The notes under the pieces were generated by a model, which worked only from the letters and a program-made list of their open reading frames with translations, made no database searches and was not told the DNA's origin. From the NCBI GenBank assembly GCA_020650975.1, contig JAIPMN010002067.1:1-35308 (forward strand): a stretch of DNA of 35,308 nucleotides, given 5' to 3'. Source of the DNA: Apostichopus californicus. Taxonomy: Eukaryota > Echinodermata > Holothuroidea > Aspidochirotida > Stichopodidae. This document shows, piece after piece, positions 20,411-31,697 of this stretch. Positions within the stretch are counted from its first letter, which is position 1. Each line of letters opens with the position of its first letter. Made by a program: the position numbers and the translations under genes.

Positions 20411-21595
20411 CTACTAAAGCAGAGGGTCCTCCCAAATTAAGAAGTCAAGCATATCTAAGGAAGATTCAGGCAATCAAACACCAACTCCTGCTTTAATGTG
20501 GTTGCCTCTCATTAAACTGAGGGCAGCAGAGATGTTCAACAATTGAGAACACTAGATTGCAGGTGTTCCCCTTCATCAATGGAGAAAATTCTTTGATTGG
20601 TTGTGGACATTTCTATTTAAACTACAATACCTTTGACAGATGGATGACTAAAGATTAAAAAATTCTTGTTAATGATGTCGAAAGTATTTTATGACCATCT
20701 CCTGGCCATGAAATATTCTGGCAAGGAAATCGTAACCACACCTCAATTCAACTTTGCTGTAGTTTTAGTAATGATAATAAGGGTAAACTGGACAATTTTG
20801 TGATATGGAATGTCTCTTCTTAAATTTAAACATGAATGAGAAATACTCTACTTTTGAACTGTTAAATTGCAACTGGTTTGAAATGAGGTTGGAAAGATAT
20901 TTGTGATCTGATACTGTTGAAAATTGATGTAAATAGTGGTCAAAATTTGAGGAAAATTTGTAATATGTAAAACCACTCAGATCAAATATCAAATAAACTA
21001 ATACATGTAAAGAGAAACATTTATTTCTATTCCCTCTTGAAATTGACCAAAAACTACTTTGTGAGTTTATTTCATATATTTAGTCAACAACATGAGATAC
21101 TAAAAAAATTGCATAACAATGGACGCAGTTAATGTTAATCATTTTAAATTGTTCAAGTTTTTTATTTTACATTTTATTTATTCTAGAATGAAATCGTGTC
21201 TGTATGAAGGAGATTTCAAAAAATGGAATCAAATTTATGAATTACCTGTACTCATTAACAGTTGTTAAGTAACCTAGGACGGTGGCTACTTACTTTGGTC
21301 ATTTACAATCATATTTTGATTAAATGCTGGAGAAGTCGGCTACAATTGTCGATAAAAACCAAAAAGCTGCTATACATCATCTCCTAGATCAATAAGTAAC
21401 ATTATTAATTAATTAATATTATTTATATGATAAATGATACATGTACAGGATAATTACTCACATGAATGTGGTCTTGTACTGTACATATTAAACTTTGCAT
21501 GTTTTCTGTTTATTTATTCAAAACTTCAATTTTAGCTTTGCCCTTACCTCAGTTTTTATTTCCTACATCAGATTTTGACTTTCTGCTAAATCTAA
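20411..21595. other. AT-rich non-coding stretch
   Basis: I see no exon, RNA or repeat here. A cluster of TAAT/ATTA cores at 21402-21425 is compatible with homeodomain binding but also with plain AT richness. Confidence 0.4.
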
Positions 21596-21603
21596 CGTAC
21601 AAC

Positions 21604-21975
21604 CATAGGCGAAGGAGCCTAATTTGATTTGGGGGTGGGGGGGGGGCTGTAACGACTTGCCCGATAAATATAACCACAATTTTTCGCTCGCAACATGTTA
21701 ATGTTCATATCATATAGGCATTCATCGATTATTACATCACATGCCAATAACATACAATCATTTTCCGTGTTATTACCCTTCCATATTAGTTATAATTATT
21801 GGGGAAGTCGTTACAATAATAATGATAATAATAGTATAAGTTTAACCATTGAAAAACACATTGCAAATTATTTTTCTTTCAGTATAGGTGCCCGAAAAAT
21901 TCTCAGCATATTGCCCGAATTTTCACCAACATTTTGGGTTGGGGGGGCTGCAGTCCCCCGCCTCCTACGCCTATG
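21604..21975. mobile_element. 372-bp MITE with 8-bp target-site duplication (hAT-like)
   Basis: The left end CATAGGCGAAGGAG and the right end, read on the - strand, CATAGGCGTAGGAG match at 13 of 14 positions. The flanks carry an identical 8-base direct repeat, CGTACAAC, at 21596-21603 and 21976-21983. Eight-base target duplications are typical of the hAT superfamily (also P elements). The interior has G runs near both ends and no transposase frame, so this is a non-autonomous copy. Intact duplications argue for a fairly recent insertion. Confidence 0.8.
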
Positions 21976-21983
21976 CGTACAAC

Positions 21984-24130
21984 TGCTGTGAGCTTAAATT
22001 AGAGGGCATGAACCACATTAAAAGTAAGGAAGGATTAATCCATATTTGACATACATGCATTAGTTTGATTGGGATAGGGGATCAGTGAAAACTAGGTTAC
22101 AATTGAATGATGCACAAAACTGAGCAGCAAGTTTAATAGATTAATTCATCTGCAACGTACATGATGGAGTGGGAATAAAGGATGGTGGATAATGACTTGT
22201 AACCACCTCTACAGTTTGACACAGTCATAAATCCCTCCCCCCCTTTGATGAAGTGTGGGTGGTGGGATAAGGGAGGGATCAGTTAATGAACATCAAAGCC
22301 AAAATAATATAAAACAATACATATTTTTACATGCATTGATAATTTGTTCAGTTTAGTATCCAACAGCAAGAGATTTGAGTATTTTGAGGGACTGAACAAA
22401 CCATTTTAACCTGTACACCTACTGCACAATGTTTTCCTTGCATGTATACCTTAAGGACTATTTAACTCATGTACAAAAAAAAAAATCTTCTCATCTAAAA
22501 TCTCTATTTTCTTATTCTTGATAATTGGACTATTTCACTATTTTAGGTGAAAAACTATATTTTTGAGAGTATGTATTAATGCAAGCTAAAAATTCAGTAA
22601 AGTTTGTGTTAAAACTAACATGTTGATGCTTCAATTATTCTAATGTTGAGGTCACTAGGCCGTGCGATCTGTTCATGTATTATAGTTTGTAATGTCACAT
22701 GTTTTACAGAAATACACATTATAAATTTATTAGTCTATAATGTTAAGACAGTAAAATAATATAAACATGATGTGTGGTATGACAGCTGCATTCTTTCCCC
22801 CTCCTGAGGTGACTCCCATAGCTGGTAGTAAATTATCAAGACCCCTTGCATACATGTTCCTTTTATCTTCCCCCTCCCCCCCCCCTTCCACCCTTTGTCA
22901 TTGTGTAAGTTCCATTTACATTGTACCACATGTGGCTTATATGACCAAAGCAAATAAATTTCCAGTATAAAAAAAAACTAGACCACAGGAGAGACTTATC
23001 GCTGAAGTCATTCGTCCCATTTCAGGTTTCTTAAATGTCACCTGATGGGTGAATTGGTATGTATAGTCTGCCCATTCTCCAAACATATTGTGCAGTGTCG
23101 TCAAATATAGTAATCTCCTTATCGGTAATTAGTCTACGTAAGGCACATGTACCCGAAGATAAACCTCGTAACCTTTGTCTGCATTATAACACATACTTCA
23201 TTAATACCAGACACTACCCAGTATGAACAGAAATCATTCTATCAAACAAACACCCAACATTTGGCAGAGATTGTGACCCCCTGGTTTCTTTTCTCATGCA
23301 ATAGCGAATGCTATCTGCTGATTGGTTGAAAGTGCCTGAGAGCATTTCCTTATTGGGGCATACATTCCTAACATAACAGTGGTACAAACAGCCTTGTCAC
23401 TGGGTGTCCATAGAAATATTCACTGTAGGGGCCTGCATGCATACCATTACACCAGTGACTTACAGCTTTTGAACTGGCAGGCGGAAATGCACACAACAGA
23501 GTATCAAGTTTTTAATTACAGGAATGATAAATTGTCTCTGCTACATGCTGATTGTTCAAAAATATCTGTCGTTTTAGCTTTGCAGGGATTTTCTGTGGGG
23601 TGGTATTTGTACAATGAAACATGAAATTAAAAGTGTGCTAGGGTATAGCTATAACCAATGTCTTGCCGTGGAATTATGCATGGGTATAGTGCCAGTACAT
23701 CTTTTCTCATTAGCTTGTATATTGAAAGAGTGGGTTATAACAATCAGAATGATAATCATAAGAGAGGGTAATTTTATTAGAGGGTACGAAGGGGTTGAAG
23801 CCTAGATAAATCTCTTAGTAAATTTCACGATTTGTAAAACAGAACAGCAGATTAAGACCGTAGATTGGGGAGTCTTTGGTCAGGAAAGGGATTATCCCTC
23901 CACAAAGTTTAAACTTTTAAAATAGCAAATACTGTGTTCTGAATCAAATAACTCTTTCTGTAAATTTCTTTGATGCATATTTATTTTTGAGATTAATTTG
24001 CCTGCAAATGGTTATGAGACATTTCATCACATGACTTTGTAAATTATTGTACATTGTAAAATAATCTTACTCCTGCTTACCTATATGTTGATATGTTATT
24101 CTAAACAAAGCCATATTTTCTTCAAAGGCC
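21984..24130. other. Non-coding stretch
   Basis: AT-rich with short C-rich runs (22224-22240, 22868-22888). A short inverted repeat, ATCCCTCCC / GGGAGGGAT, spans about 22231-22280. Open frames here have no recognisable domain or splice context. Confidence 0.4.
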
Positions 24131-24142
24131 TGACAACTGGAT

Positions 24143-24194
24143 CTAGCCAGAATCTTCTTTAGAGGCATTTAGCCTCTGAAGAAGATTCTGCTAG
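24143..24194. repeat. Near-perfect hairpin with ~24-bp stem
   Basis: CTAGCCAGAATCTTCTTT-plus-AGAGGC (24143-24166) is the near-exact reverse complement of GCCTCTGAAGAAG-plus-ATTCTGCTAG (24172-24194), with a 5-base loop, one mismatch and one bulge. Outer bases CTGAC (24130-24134) and GTCAG (24200-24204) extend the symmetry. The right arm, CTGAAGAAGATTCTG followed by GGAAATGTCAGC, resembles the conserved tail of Penelope-like and related retroelements. This may be two inverted element tails, or a fold-back unit. Confidence 0.75.
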
Positions 24195-24204
24195 GAAATG
24201 TCAG

Positions 24205-25653
24205 CGGCTATGACTTTTATACAACTTTTTGCTGTAGATGAGCAGTATTTTCCCCTCATAATAAAATTAAATTGAGGATGTCAATTATAGCAACTTCATG
24301 TTCATAGCCATTAGCTTTTCTCTGAAATTAATAACAGTGTTAGTTCTATGTAAAATTTAAACAGTCGATCCATTATAAGTATAAATATAGTAAAAATAGT
24401 ATATGTATCTTTATGTTTTTGTTTGTAAATTAAACTGGGTTAATTATTAACGTTAATAAACTATCATCATCGTCACCGTGTTTGAGACAATTTCGAAAGT
24501 AGGCATGAAATAATGACCAACACCTGACAATCTTATCTCGTAACTTTCTTTGTGAAGTGATTAAAGGCCCAAGGTCCTCGAGATGGGGTCAAACCACGTA
24601 CATCAATTTGATAAAAATGGTCAGTGCATAAAACAGTTTAAATGAGATGAACTCTTCAATTGATTCCTTTACGGCTTACAGTCTCCATTTAAGGGGACTG
24701 GGGCTGAGAGTGGATCAGTTATGTTGTTTGTTTGTTTTTTACCCCCGGGCGAGTACATCTTGAATGACTTTTCTTAAAGGGTATCCTTTATGACAAACTA
24801 TTTAACCTATCAGAAACTATTAATTTCCTACTATTACTTCTCATATGAATATGCTGTTCAGTTCTGGTATTTACATTCTTCTGTGGTTAAACCTCAGGAT
24901 TCTCTGTCAGCTTATTAAACTAATGCGGCAAGATTTTAAATCATATCATCTCTTTCCCCTTTATAGGAGTCTCTTATTTGCTCTAACATCTGTTGGTATA
25001 GACTTTGATGACATTTTTGACATACAGGTCTTTCAGTGTGGTGTGGATTGTTGCTGCTGTCAGTTCGGTTATTTGACAGCATCACTTCATAACAATTACA
25101 AATTACTTCAGTCACTCTCTTCAATCTCAGTCTACAGTATCTTGATAATAATACCTGATGTACTCCCAGCACTGCCTCAAGCAGTGCTTATCAATTTAAA
25201 GTTGACTGGTCTGTCTAAGAATGTGCTACAGATGTACATGTACCAGTGGTAAATAACATGATCACCATTCCAATGTAATCTTAAAATATGCTTGGATAGA
25301 CATACACACACAAACAATACCAAGGCAAAATTCTCGCTGTTTTATCTACAAAACTGCATCTTTTGTGAATATTGACAAAAGTAGAACCTTCGTTCAGTAA
25401 CTACTTCATTATGTTGATTTTTGTTGACGTTTTCTTCATCATTCACAGTTGACATTGACATAGTGAGGCTAAGATAATTTGATTAGTGACTATTATTAAG
25501 GGACCTGAGCAGCATTAACAGTTTGGTTTACCTTGGTTTCAGTGTTCAGCATTAATACAAGGCAATTGCATTTGCATCAGACCCTGTGCTTGTTATTAGA
25601 CAGCATGCTGGCAAAAATAACTAAAGAAAGGAATAAGGGTCAATGCCAATGTA
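24205..25653. other. Non-coding stretch with one long open frame
   Basis: A 135-codon ATG-to-TAA frame spans 24845-25252 on the + strand. Its product is rich in Leu, Ser, Ile, Tyr and Cys with no recognised domain. Nothing supports splicing or expression, so it is not called as a gene. Confidence 0.35.
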
Positions 25654-25835
25654 TGGTCAACCCAGACCGCCGGTCAACCCTGACCTGCGGTCAACCATGA
25701 GCTTGGTTTACATTACAAATTTACCTGAAGTGCAGATCTCATACTCACTCTCAGTCCTCCATTAGTTTTTCACAGGGTCCAAATCTCAGGGTCCAAATCA
25801 GTGGGTCCAAATCTCAGGGTCCAAATCTCAGGGTC
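25654..25835. repeat. Two short tandem repeats side by side
   Basis: A 17-18-base unit beginning GGTCAACC repeats three times (25654, 25672, 25689). After about 70 bases, a 14-16-base unit AGGGTCCAAATCTC repeats about five times (25774-25835). Confidence 0.8.
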
Positions 25836-26559
25836 TGAACCATGTTACACTGTAAATTGGACCCAGAGCACAGGGTTCAACACCGCCCTCATTCTCCAGT
25901 GTATGCAGGGCTTTCAAACTCAACCAAAAAGCTGCTTCAGGACAGGTATTATGTCACTACATTTTTTTGGCAGGAAGTCTGCGATTAGCCAGAAGAAGGT
26001 AGCTAAGTTGGCCTAGCACTGTACTCTGCAATCAGTTATGGATCATTCAGTTTTGTTGGACAAAGAAGTTTGCCAAACTTGAACCGCAATGTTAGGCAAT
26101 GAAACCTTTGTTTTTTTGGCACTGTTACGATAAAGTAATTGCTATATATTTCCCATTTTCAAAGTCTCCTGCATGTTCCTAAGGACAGGGTGATTACTTT
26201 GAAACATCAGTGCTTTCTGTTTCTTTCCAATCCTATATACTTATGAATATCTAATGCATCTCCAAATTCTGCTGCCATATTGAAATGTAGTATGGCAAAC
26301 AGTTTTGTATTGAGCTGGCATTCACTTGTAGGAAATAAATTGAAAACTGCATTTAAATTCTTTCATCCCATTCCTTCCCCATCCACCCCCACCTCCAACT
26401 CCAACACTACCCCTCCCACCTCACATCACATCCCCCCTCTTCCCACCCCTCCCCTCTCATCCTCTAAGAGATGGGCAAGAATACACAAAAGTATGAGAAT
26501 TAACTACTGACAAAAATGACTGAGTGAAAGAGGAACCCTTAATTCATTCTTTCACATCT

Positions 26560-26782
26560 ATATTTTTATAGGTTTTGGTCTCTTTTATAGTCTTCTCGTG
26601 TTTTTAGATTGTTGTGTTCGTATTTTACATACTGTTTAATTTTCGTTTATGTGTTTTGTAGACTTTTTATTCCTTTGATTTCTCTGTCTTTTTATTTGAT
26701 TTATTTTTTTTAGGTTTTGTAAAGCGCCTAGAGGCCTTTTGGTATTTGGCACTATATTAAGAACTTATTTATTATTATTATA
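26560..26782 (+). mobile_element. 3' tail of a LINE/SINE retroposon
   Basis: GTAAAGCGCCTAGAGGCC (26719-26736) followed by TTTGGCACTATATTAAG is the widespread metazoan retroposon 3' tail (TAAAGCGC...GCACTATATAA) used by L2-type LINEs and their SINEs. It is followed by a (TTA)n simple repeat at the 3' end (26768-26782). The T-rich sequence before it probably belongs to the element, but its 5' end is unclear and no tRNA-like head is seen. Confidence 0.65.
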
Positions 26783-28200
26783 CAGTTTAGTGTGCATGGA
26801 AAGATATTCAGCCTGAAAGGCAGTTACTTGATGCTGAGCAGTCACACATGCATGTGGGAGAAGCAGAGAAACTGCTCCATGGAGACAACAATATTCACTA
26901 TCTATGCCCCAGTTAAATATATTGTAAGTCACTCAGGAGGCAAAAACTCGTCCAAGGGTGGAAAGGGAAAGGCAAACTTGGCTTTGTGTTTACCGAATAA
27001 GGCATATACCCCCCCCCCCCCCACTACCATTCCCCCAGCCTCTCCCTCCGTTTCAAGTTTATGCTCTCCCAAACCACTCTCCTTCTTTCAATGCCAATGG
27101 TCAGGTGATAATGCCTTTATTGTTTGCCTCTGCTAATCCATTACAATCCAGTTAGGAAGTTCAAACTCATGGCAATGTTGGTGAATAGCAATGATGGCAT
27201 CTTGCCTGTGGTTACAAAAGCTAGGGAACAGCTGATAGATTGGAATTGTTGCCTACAGTCGAGGACAATTCACTCTTGATAGTTTGCTCTCTTAAGTAAC
27301 TCAAATAGTTTTGCACAGTTTGGGTCTCGGCTTTCATAGAAATTTGATGCATCCAGTGTAAACAAGTGCAGTGTCATGACAGGAGATACCCTCTAATGTG
27401 AGTCTCATGCTTAATTTAAAGTTTCATAAGGGTTGCAGAAGTATCATCTAAACAATCTGATATTTAAAAATTGATACAAAATTAAACATAATAAGATTAA
27501 GGTAAATTGTATGAAACTAAGTACTATCCATTATTTGCTTCATTGAAAATATGTCTGTCACCCAAAATGTTTTGTTTTAGCTTAAGTTATTAATTTGATC
27601 TAAGCTTTCCTTTGGTATTTATCATTATGGAGTGAAATTTGTGTGCATTAATAAAAAGAGTGATAAATATGCTATTTGCGGTATAACAACTGGTGAACCC
27701 GCATCTATTCCCCTCTCCCCCACCCTCCCATCCCCTCACCTCACCTTGCCCTTTTCCCCCACCTTTGAACTGGAAAGCTAAATTAAGAATTAAATAAAAG
27801 AAGGACTTAGTGCACTAATTTTAGCTGGCTGTCAGTATACGGTAGAAATGGCAAACATAATTGAAAGTGCTGAGCAAGTGGTAAATAATTGTGCACTACA
27901 TTTAAAGTGATCATTTTTGTGTCTTAATAATCCCTTCAACAGTTCATTCTTTCTATTATTCTTAATATATTTTTTAGTTTTACTACAGTTGTTGCTTTCC
28001 AATATTATGAGTGTCAATAAAAACTGATGAAGTGAGGTGATGATACAGCATGTTAATAATTCAAGAGACATATATTTCCCCCATGATTGTTTAGCCACAG
28101 AAATATACAAGTTAATATATAAGGCCTTTTATATTAACACATATATATATATATATGTATTTGTCTTTGTAAATACCCTTCATTGACCTTTGACCATCCT
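26783..28200. other. Non-coding stretch
   Basis: AT-rich with a C15-16 run (27009-27022) and a C-rich stretch (27708-27765), then a (TA)n run at 28140-28156. No gene is supported. Confidence 0.4.
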
Positions 28201-28377
28201 TCATTTTGAAAATGATATAAAAACCATGAACCATGCATTTGGGCTTCCCCCTAGGTTCCCAGAGACTAAGTCAACACCAATAGGAGGAGGCGGAGCCATC
28301 TGACTCTCTGCTGGTTCATCTTCCTTCGTCAACGTCATCGTCGTCGACGTGGATCTGAAAGCTAGCTCTCTGCTTAC

Positions 28378-28546
28378 TCTCAAGCTATCCTCATACACAT
28401 GATTAGAGCTCCCTAAGAAAGCGTCCAAATTCCTGACATTCCAACTACGTTGAAGGAACAACATCTCCTCTTCGCAACAGCTGTGGAGCAAGGCAACACC
28501 AGTCCTCTCTCTTTCTGTTTCTCCTGCAACCTCTGAGGAAAGTCTG
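28378..28546 (-). CDS. Candidate exon on the - strand, unrecognised
   Basis: A GC- and CpG-richer patch (28201-28560) holds a - strand frame open for about 130 codons, ending at TGA at 28201-28203. Within it, a strong donor TTGAGA|GTAAGC lies just after 28378 and an acceptor TTATCAG just before 28546, bracketing a 169-base exon whose peptide includes MLFLQRSWNVRNLDAFLG. The same patch offers a + strand exon: acceptor TTCGCAACAG at 28480 and donor GATAAAT|GTGAGT at 28553, with 24 open codons, so the strand is not settled. It also contains CCAAT and GGCGGAG boxes (28277-28296), so a promoter is another reading. Confidence 0.27.
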
Positions 28547-28860
28547 ATAAATGTGAGTTTTCTATACCATATTTTTTGGCCAAAAGATATATTTTAGACA
28601 TAATTCTATATATCATTTACTTTTCATTTAGCTTTATTTTTAAGCAGTTATCCTGTCAGAAGTTTAACTCCCAAGCTTGGATGAATTTGAAAAGGTTTTG
28701 GAAAGTTAAGCCTAAACGTGTCTGTGTGACATTAAATCTGTGTATATTATCGATATAGTGACTTTAGGCATATAGGAGCATGTGGCAGGCTGTACCCGAG
28801 AAATTATCATCGCAGTGTGCGACTCTGGAATGCAAAGAATTCCTTAACTAGTTGTGGACG

Positions 28861-28972
28861 ATGGTCAGCGTTTCTACTTGTTCTTCATCCTATTTTTTAA
28901 GACCTCAAAACGGCTATTACGACTTGACTGACCTGATATTTCGTCTCCCAAGATACCTAGCGCTCTTAAAAG
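28861..28972 (+). CDS. Candidate first coding exon, unrecognised
   Basis: ATG at 28861 in GGACGATGG (A at -3, G at +4) opens 37 codons, including NGYYDLTDLIFRLPRYLALL, and reaches a good donor, AAAAG|GTAAAC, after 28972 in phase 1. The patch is GC-richer than its surroundings. The downstream exon is not found. If unspliced, the frame would end at TGA 29023-29025 (54 residues). Confidence 0.25.
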
Positions 28973-29025
28973 GTAAACCCTCGTACCCTAAAACCCTTAT
29001 CACTTCCATCCCTGTCCAGCATTGA

Positions 29026-31610
29026 TAATGTGACATATAGCACTCAATGCATTAATTTTCACTTTTCATTCATCTTTAAAGGGGAACACATACTGGTCGT
29101 TTTTAGCTAAATTCTTGCTCATCCATTAGTACAAGGTAAACCTTGCAATTTGTGCAGTATTTATTATTTTGATTATAATACAATGTGTAATGTTAGGCCA
29201 AGGCCAAACTTACTTTTGTTATCTATGACAATAATGTCTCTACTTTTATTGTGTGTGTAGTATAAGTATACAAATAATGCTATATTAGACATATTTAAAC
29301 CCATACTTTCCATTCCTTGTCTCTCATGAAAGAAGATTCAAAATTATATGGTAACTATACCAGTTTTCTTTGTCAGTTTTATAGGATACAAGAAAGAATG
29401 TAACACATATACAAAGTTATTGAAGGACAAAGCCATTAAGTTTTCTTTTTGAAGTCTTAATATTATGAGATACATCCCTACTAAATGTGTTGCACTAGAC
29501 CTATGTTTCCATCTTAGCTGAAAAATTTAAGCATGAACTTTTTTAACTACTTTGTAAGAAACTGGATACATTCTTTCAAGTTAATTGACAAAGAACATTG
29601 ACAAAGAGTAACTTAAAGATGGCAAGAAATTTTGCAGTGATAAAAATCTCTCTTGTCAATTTGTCAGAAATGTGGCTTTTTTATAAAATCAAGAACATAC
29701 ATGCATACTAACATGAGCATAGCAACCATAGTTTTGTGTTTGAGAACCTTTACAGGAGAACTACTTTATTTCATTTTGATGATCACTGTTTTGACATTTA
29801 GCAATCGGATCTACCATCTCATTAACTGAGGTTAGTTTTGTTGAGGGGCCCATTTCTGATAATTAATAGTAGCCTTTGAAATGTCAAAGGTCACCACCAG
29901 TGAGGCTCCTATCTACCAGGTAAAAAGTTAGATGAACTATGCCTGTTACATGATACAGCTTAACATCAGACACCACAACGATATCTTTTAGTGTTTGACA
30001 TTAAAAGTCATTTGTCGTTTGGAATTGTATCATTTGTGAGTTTATAGTTTCTAGTAATATTTATACAACCATCACATCTATTGTTACTATGCCTATGCTG
30101 TTTTGTCTCGTTGTTTGAATATTTCATGTCCTTTTGTCTTTTGTAAGTGGATTTTCATAAGAAAAACTGATCAAGATAAATATGATTGTTTGTTTGTTTG
30201 TTTTTGTTTTGCTGGTCTTTCAAATTATGTCTAGATCAAGTTTTCCTTCAGTTATGATTCAGTTTCACTTGGGTTATACCAATTTCGTTTTCAGGCTGTA
30301 TAATTGACATCTGGACTCTCCTATTTTGAATTTCACCATAAAAGTGTGTACAGTTTTGTAAGTACTGGACATTTCCTTCTGATTGCTTTAGTTTTTTAGG
30401 GGGAGGAGGAGGGGAGGGGGTAAGGGGCAGGGCAGGGCAATTCCTATTCTATCTCTTTGAGGTCTAGAAAACTATCACAATTTTATTTGATCAATTCTTC
30501 TGTTGCATTTGAAGTCTAACTATTGTAATTATAGTGAGATATAAAATGGAAATCAAATTTGATATATTTGTTAAATTGTTTTTATGATATTCTGTAGTAA
30601 AACGATCGTATAAATGTAGGTCATTGGTCTGACTAGTCAAGTTTGATTTCAAAGTTTGATCTAATAATAATAAAAAATTGACATTTGCCAGTTTGCCATT
30701 TTACCTGTGTGATTAATAATAAATATGGCAAGTTTGTCTGGGCGAGAAACATGAGGATTGAAATCAAATTAATTTAGTTTTACATGAAATTGTCACAATT
30801 AACCTTAATTAGTGAACACAATCCTGGGTTCTTTGTTTTGCTTTGATCTGGGAGCTTCTTGCCAGGATCTTGCATATATTTAAATGATACATGCTAAATC
30901 TGGCAAAATTGCAAACCTTATATATAAACTGTTTTAACAGTAATCATTATTGGTAGAATGGGAATACTTTTAGATCCCTTCTTGGATCAACCTAATTTGT
31001 ATCCCATTATTTCCAAAACCCAAGCAAAACTTGGGAACAATTGCGACTGTCGGTTAAAGTCTGGCTAACTAATTACTGTCAAACAACCATATCTAGAGTT
31101 ATTAGGAAGAATATATTAAAGATGATGGTTTTAAATAAGTGGAGGAGAGAACTGGTCTCTTGTACATAGCCTGATAATTAACCCTAGGTATCATCCGCAG
31201 ATCTATGTTTATATACAAACTCAAGCTTCTAGGATAAAAGAAAATAGAATTACTGGAACACATCGACTCTACTTGAACCTAGTTCATGTGGATCGCATTA
31301 ATTGGAGTGTAATTTATACCCCCTTTGTCTCCCCCAAGCTACCCATCCCTCCCTTTTCAAATTAGTAATTGGTGACCTTAAAATTGTAATCAGAGCAACT
31401 GCCTGTACTTTTGATTGAGACTATAAATTAAATTACATCACCGGTTTAATGTAAGATTGCAGTCGTTCATGGCATTGATCAAGAATCTTTTATCCTTTTG
31501 ATTTTTCAAGAGAATGTAATTGGCCCACTTAATATGTAATGATCTGTATGGAGGCTTGTAATCACCATTCCTGTTTCATCTGGTTATTAATTTACCCTGC
31601 AGTCCAGTTA
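29026..31610. other. AT-rich non-coding stretch
   Basis: Contains a GTTT run (30187-30203), a G-rich stretch (30399-30438), a palindrome at 29873-29890, and a SOX-type palindrome AATTGT-C-ACAATT at 30788-30800 among TAATTA-like cores. A 13-codon frame from ATG 29881 ends at a donor-like CAG|GTAAAA, too short to call. Confidence 0.4.
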
Positions 31611-31697
31611 GGGTTCAACTCACTTTTGGCCTGTACCTTATATCAGTAATAGCTGGGTTCAACTCACTTTTGGCCTATACCTTATATTAGTCGATAA
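31611..31697. repeat. 44-bp tandem duplication
   Basis: GGGTTCAACTCACTTTTGGC starts at 31611 and again at 31655. The units are nearly identical through ACCTTATAT, with a few substitutions. Confidence 0.9.

Noticed and set aside
24172..24215. Hammerhead-ribozyme-like core (CTGAAGA followed by GAAA) in the right arm of the 24143-24194 hairpin
   Set aside because: The spacing between CTGAAGA and GAAA cannot form a convincing stem II, and stems I and III are not visible. The match is probably only the retroelement tail pattern.
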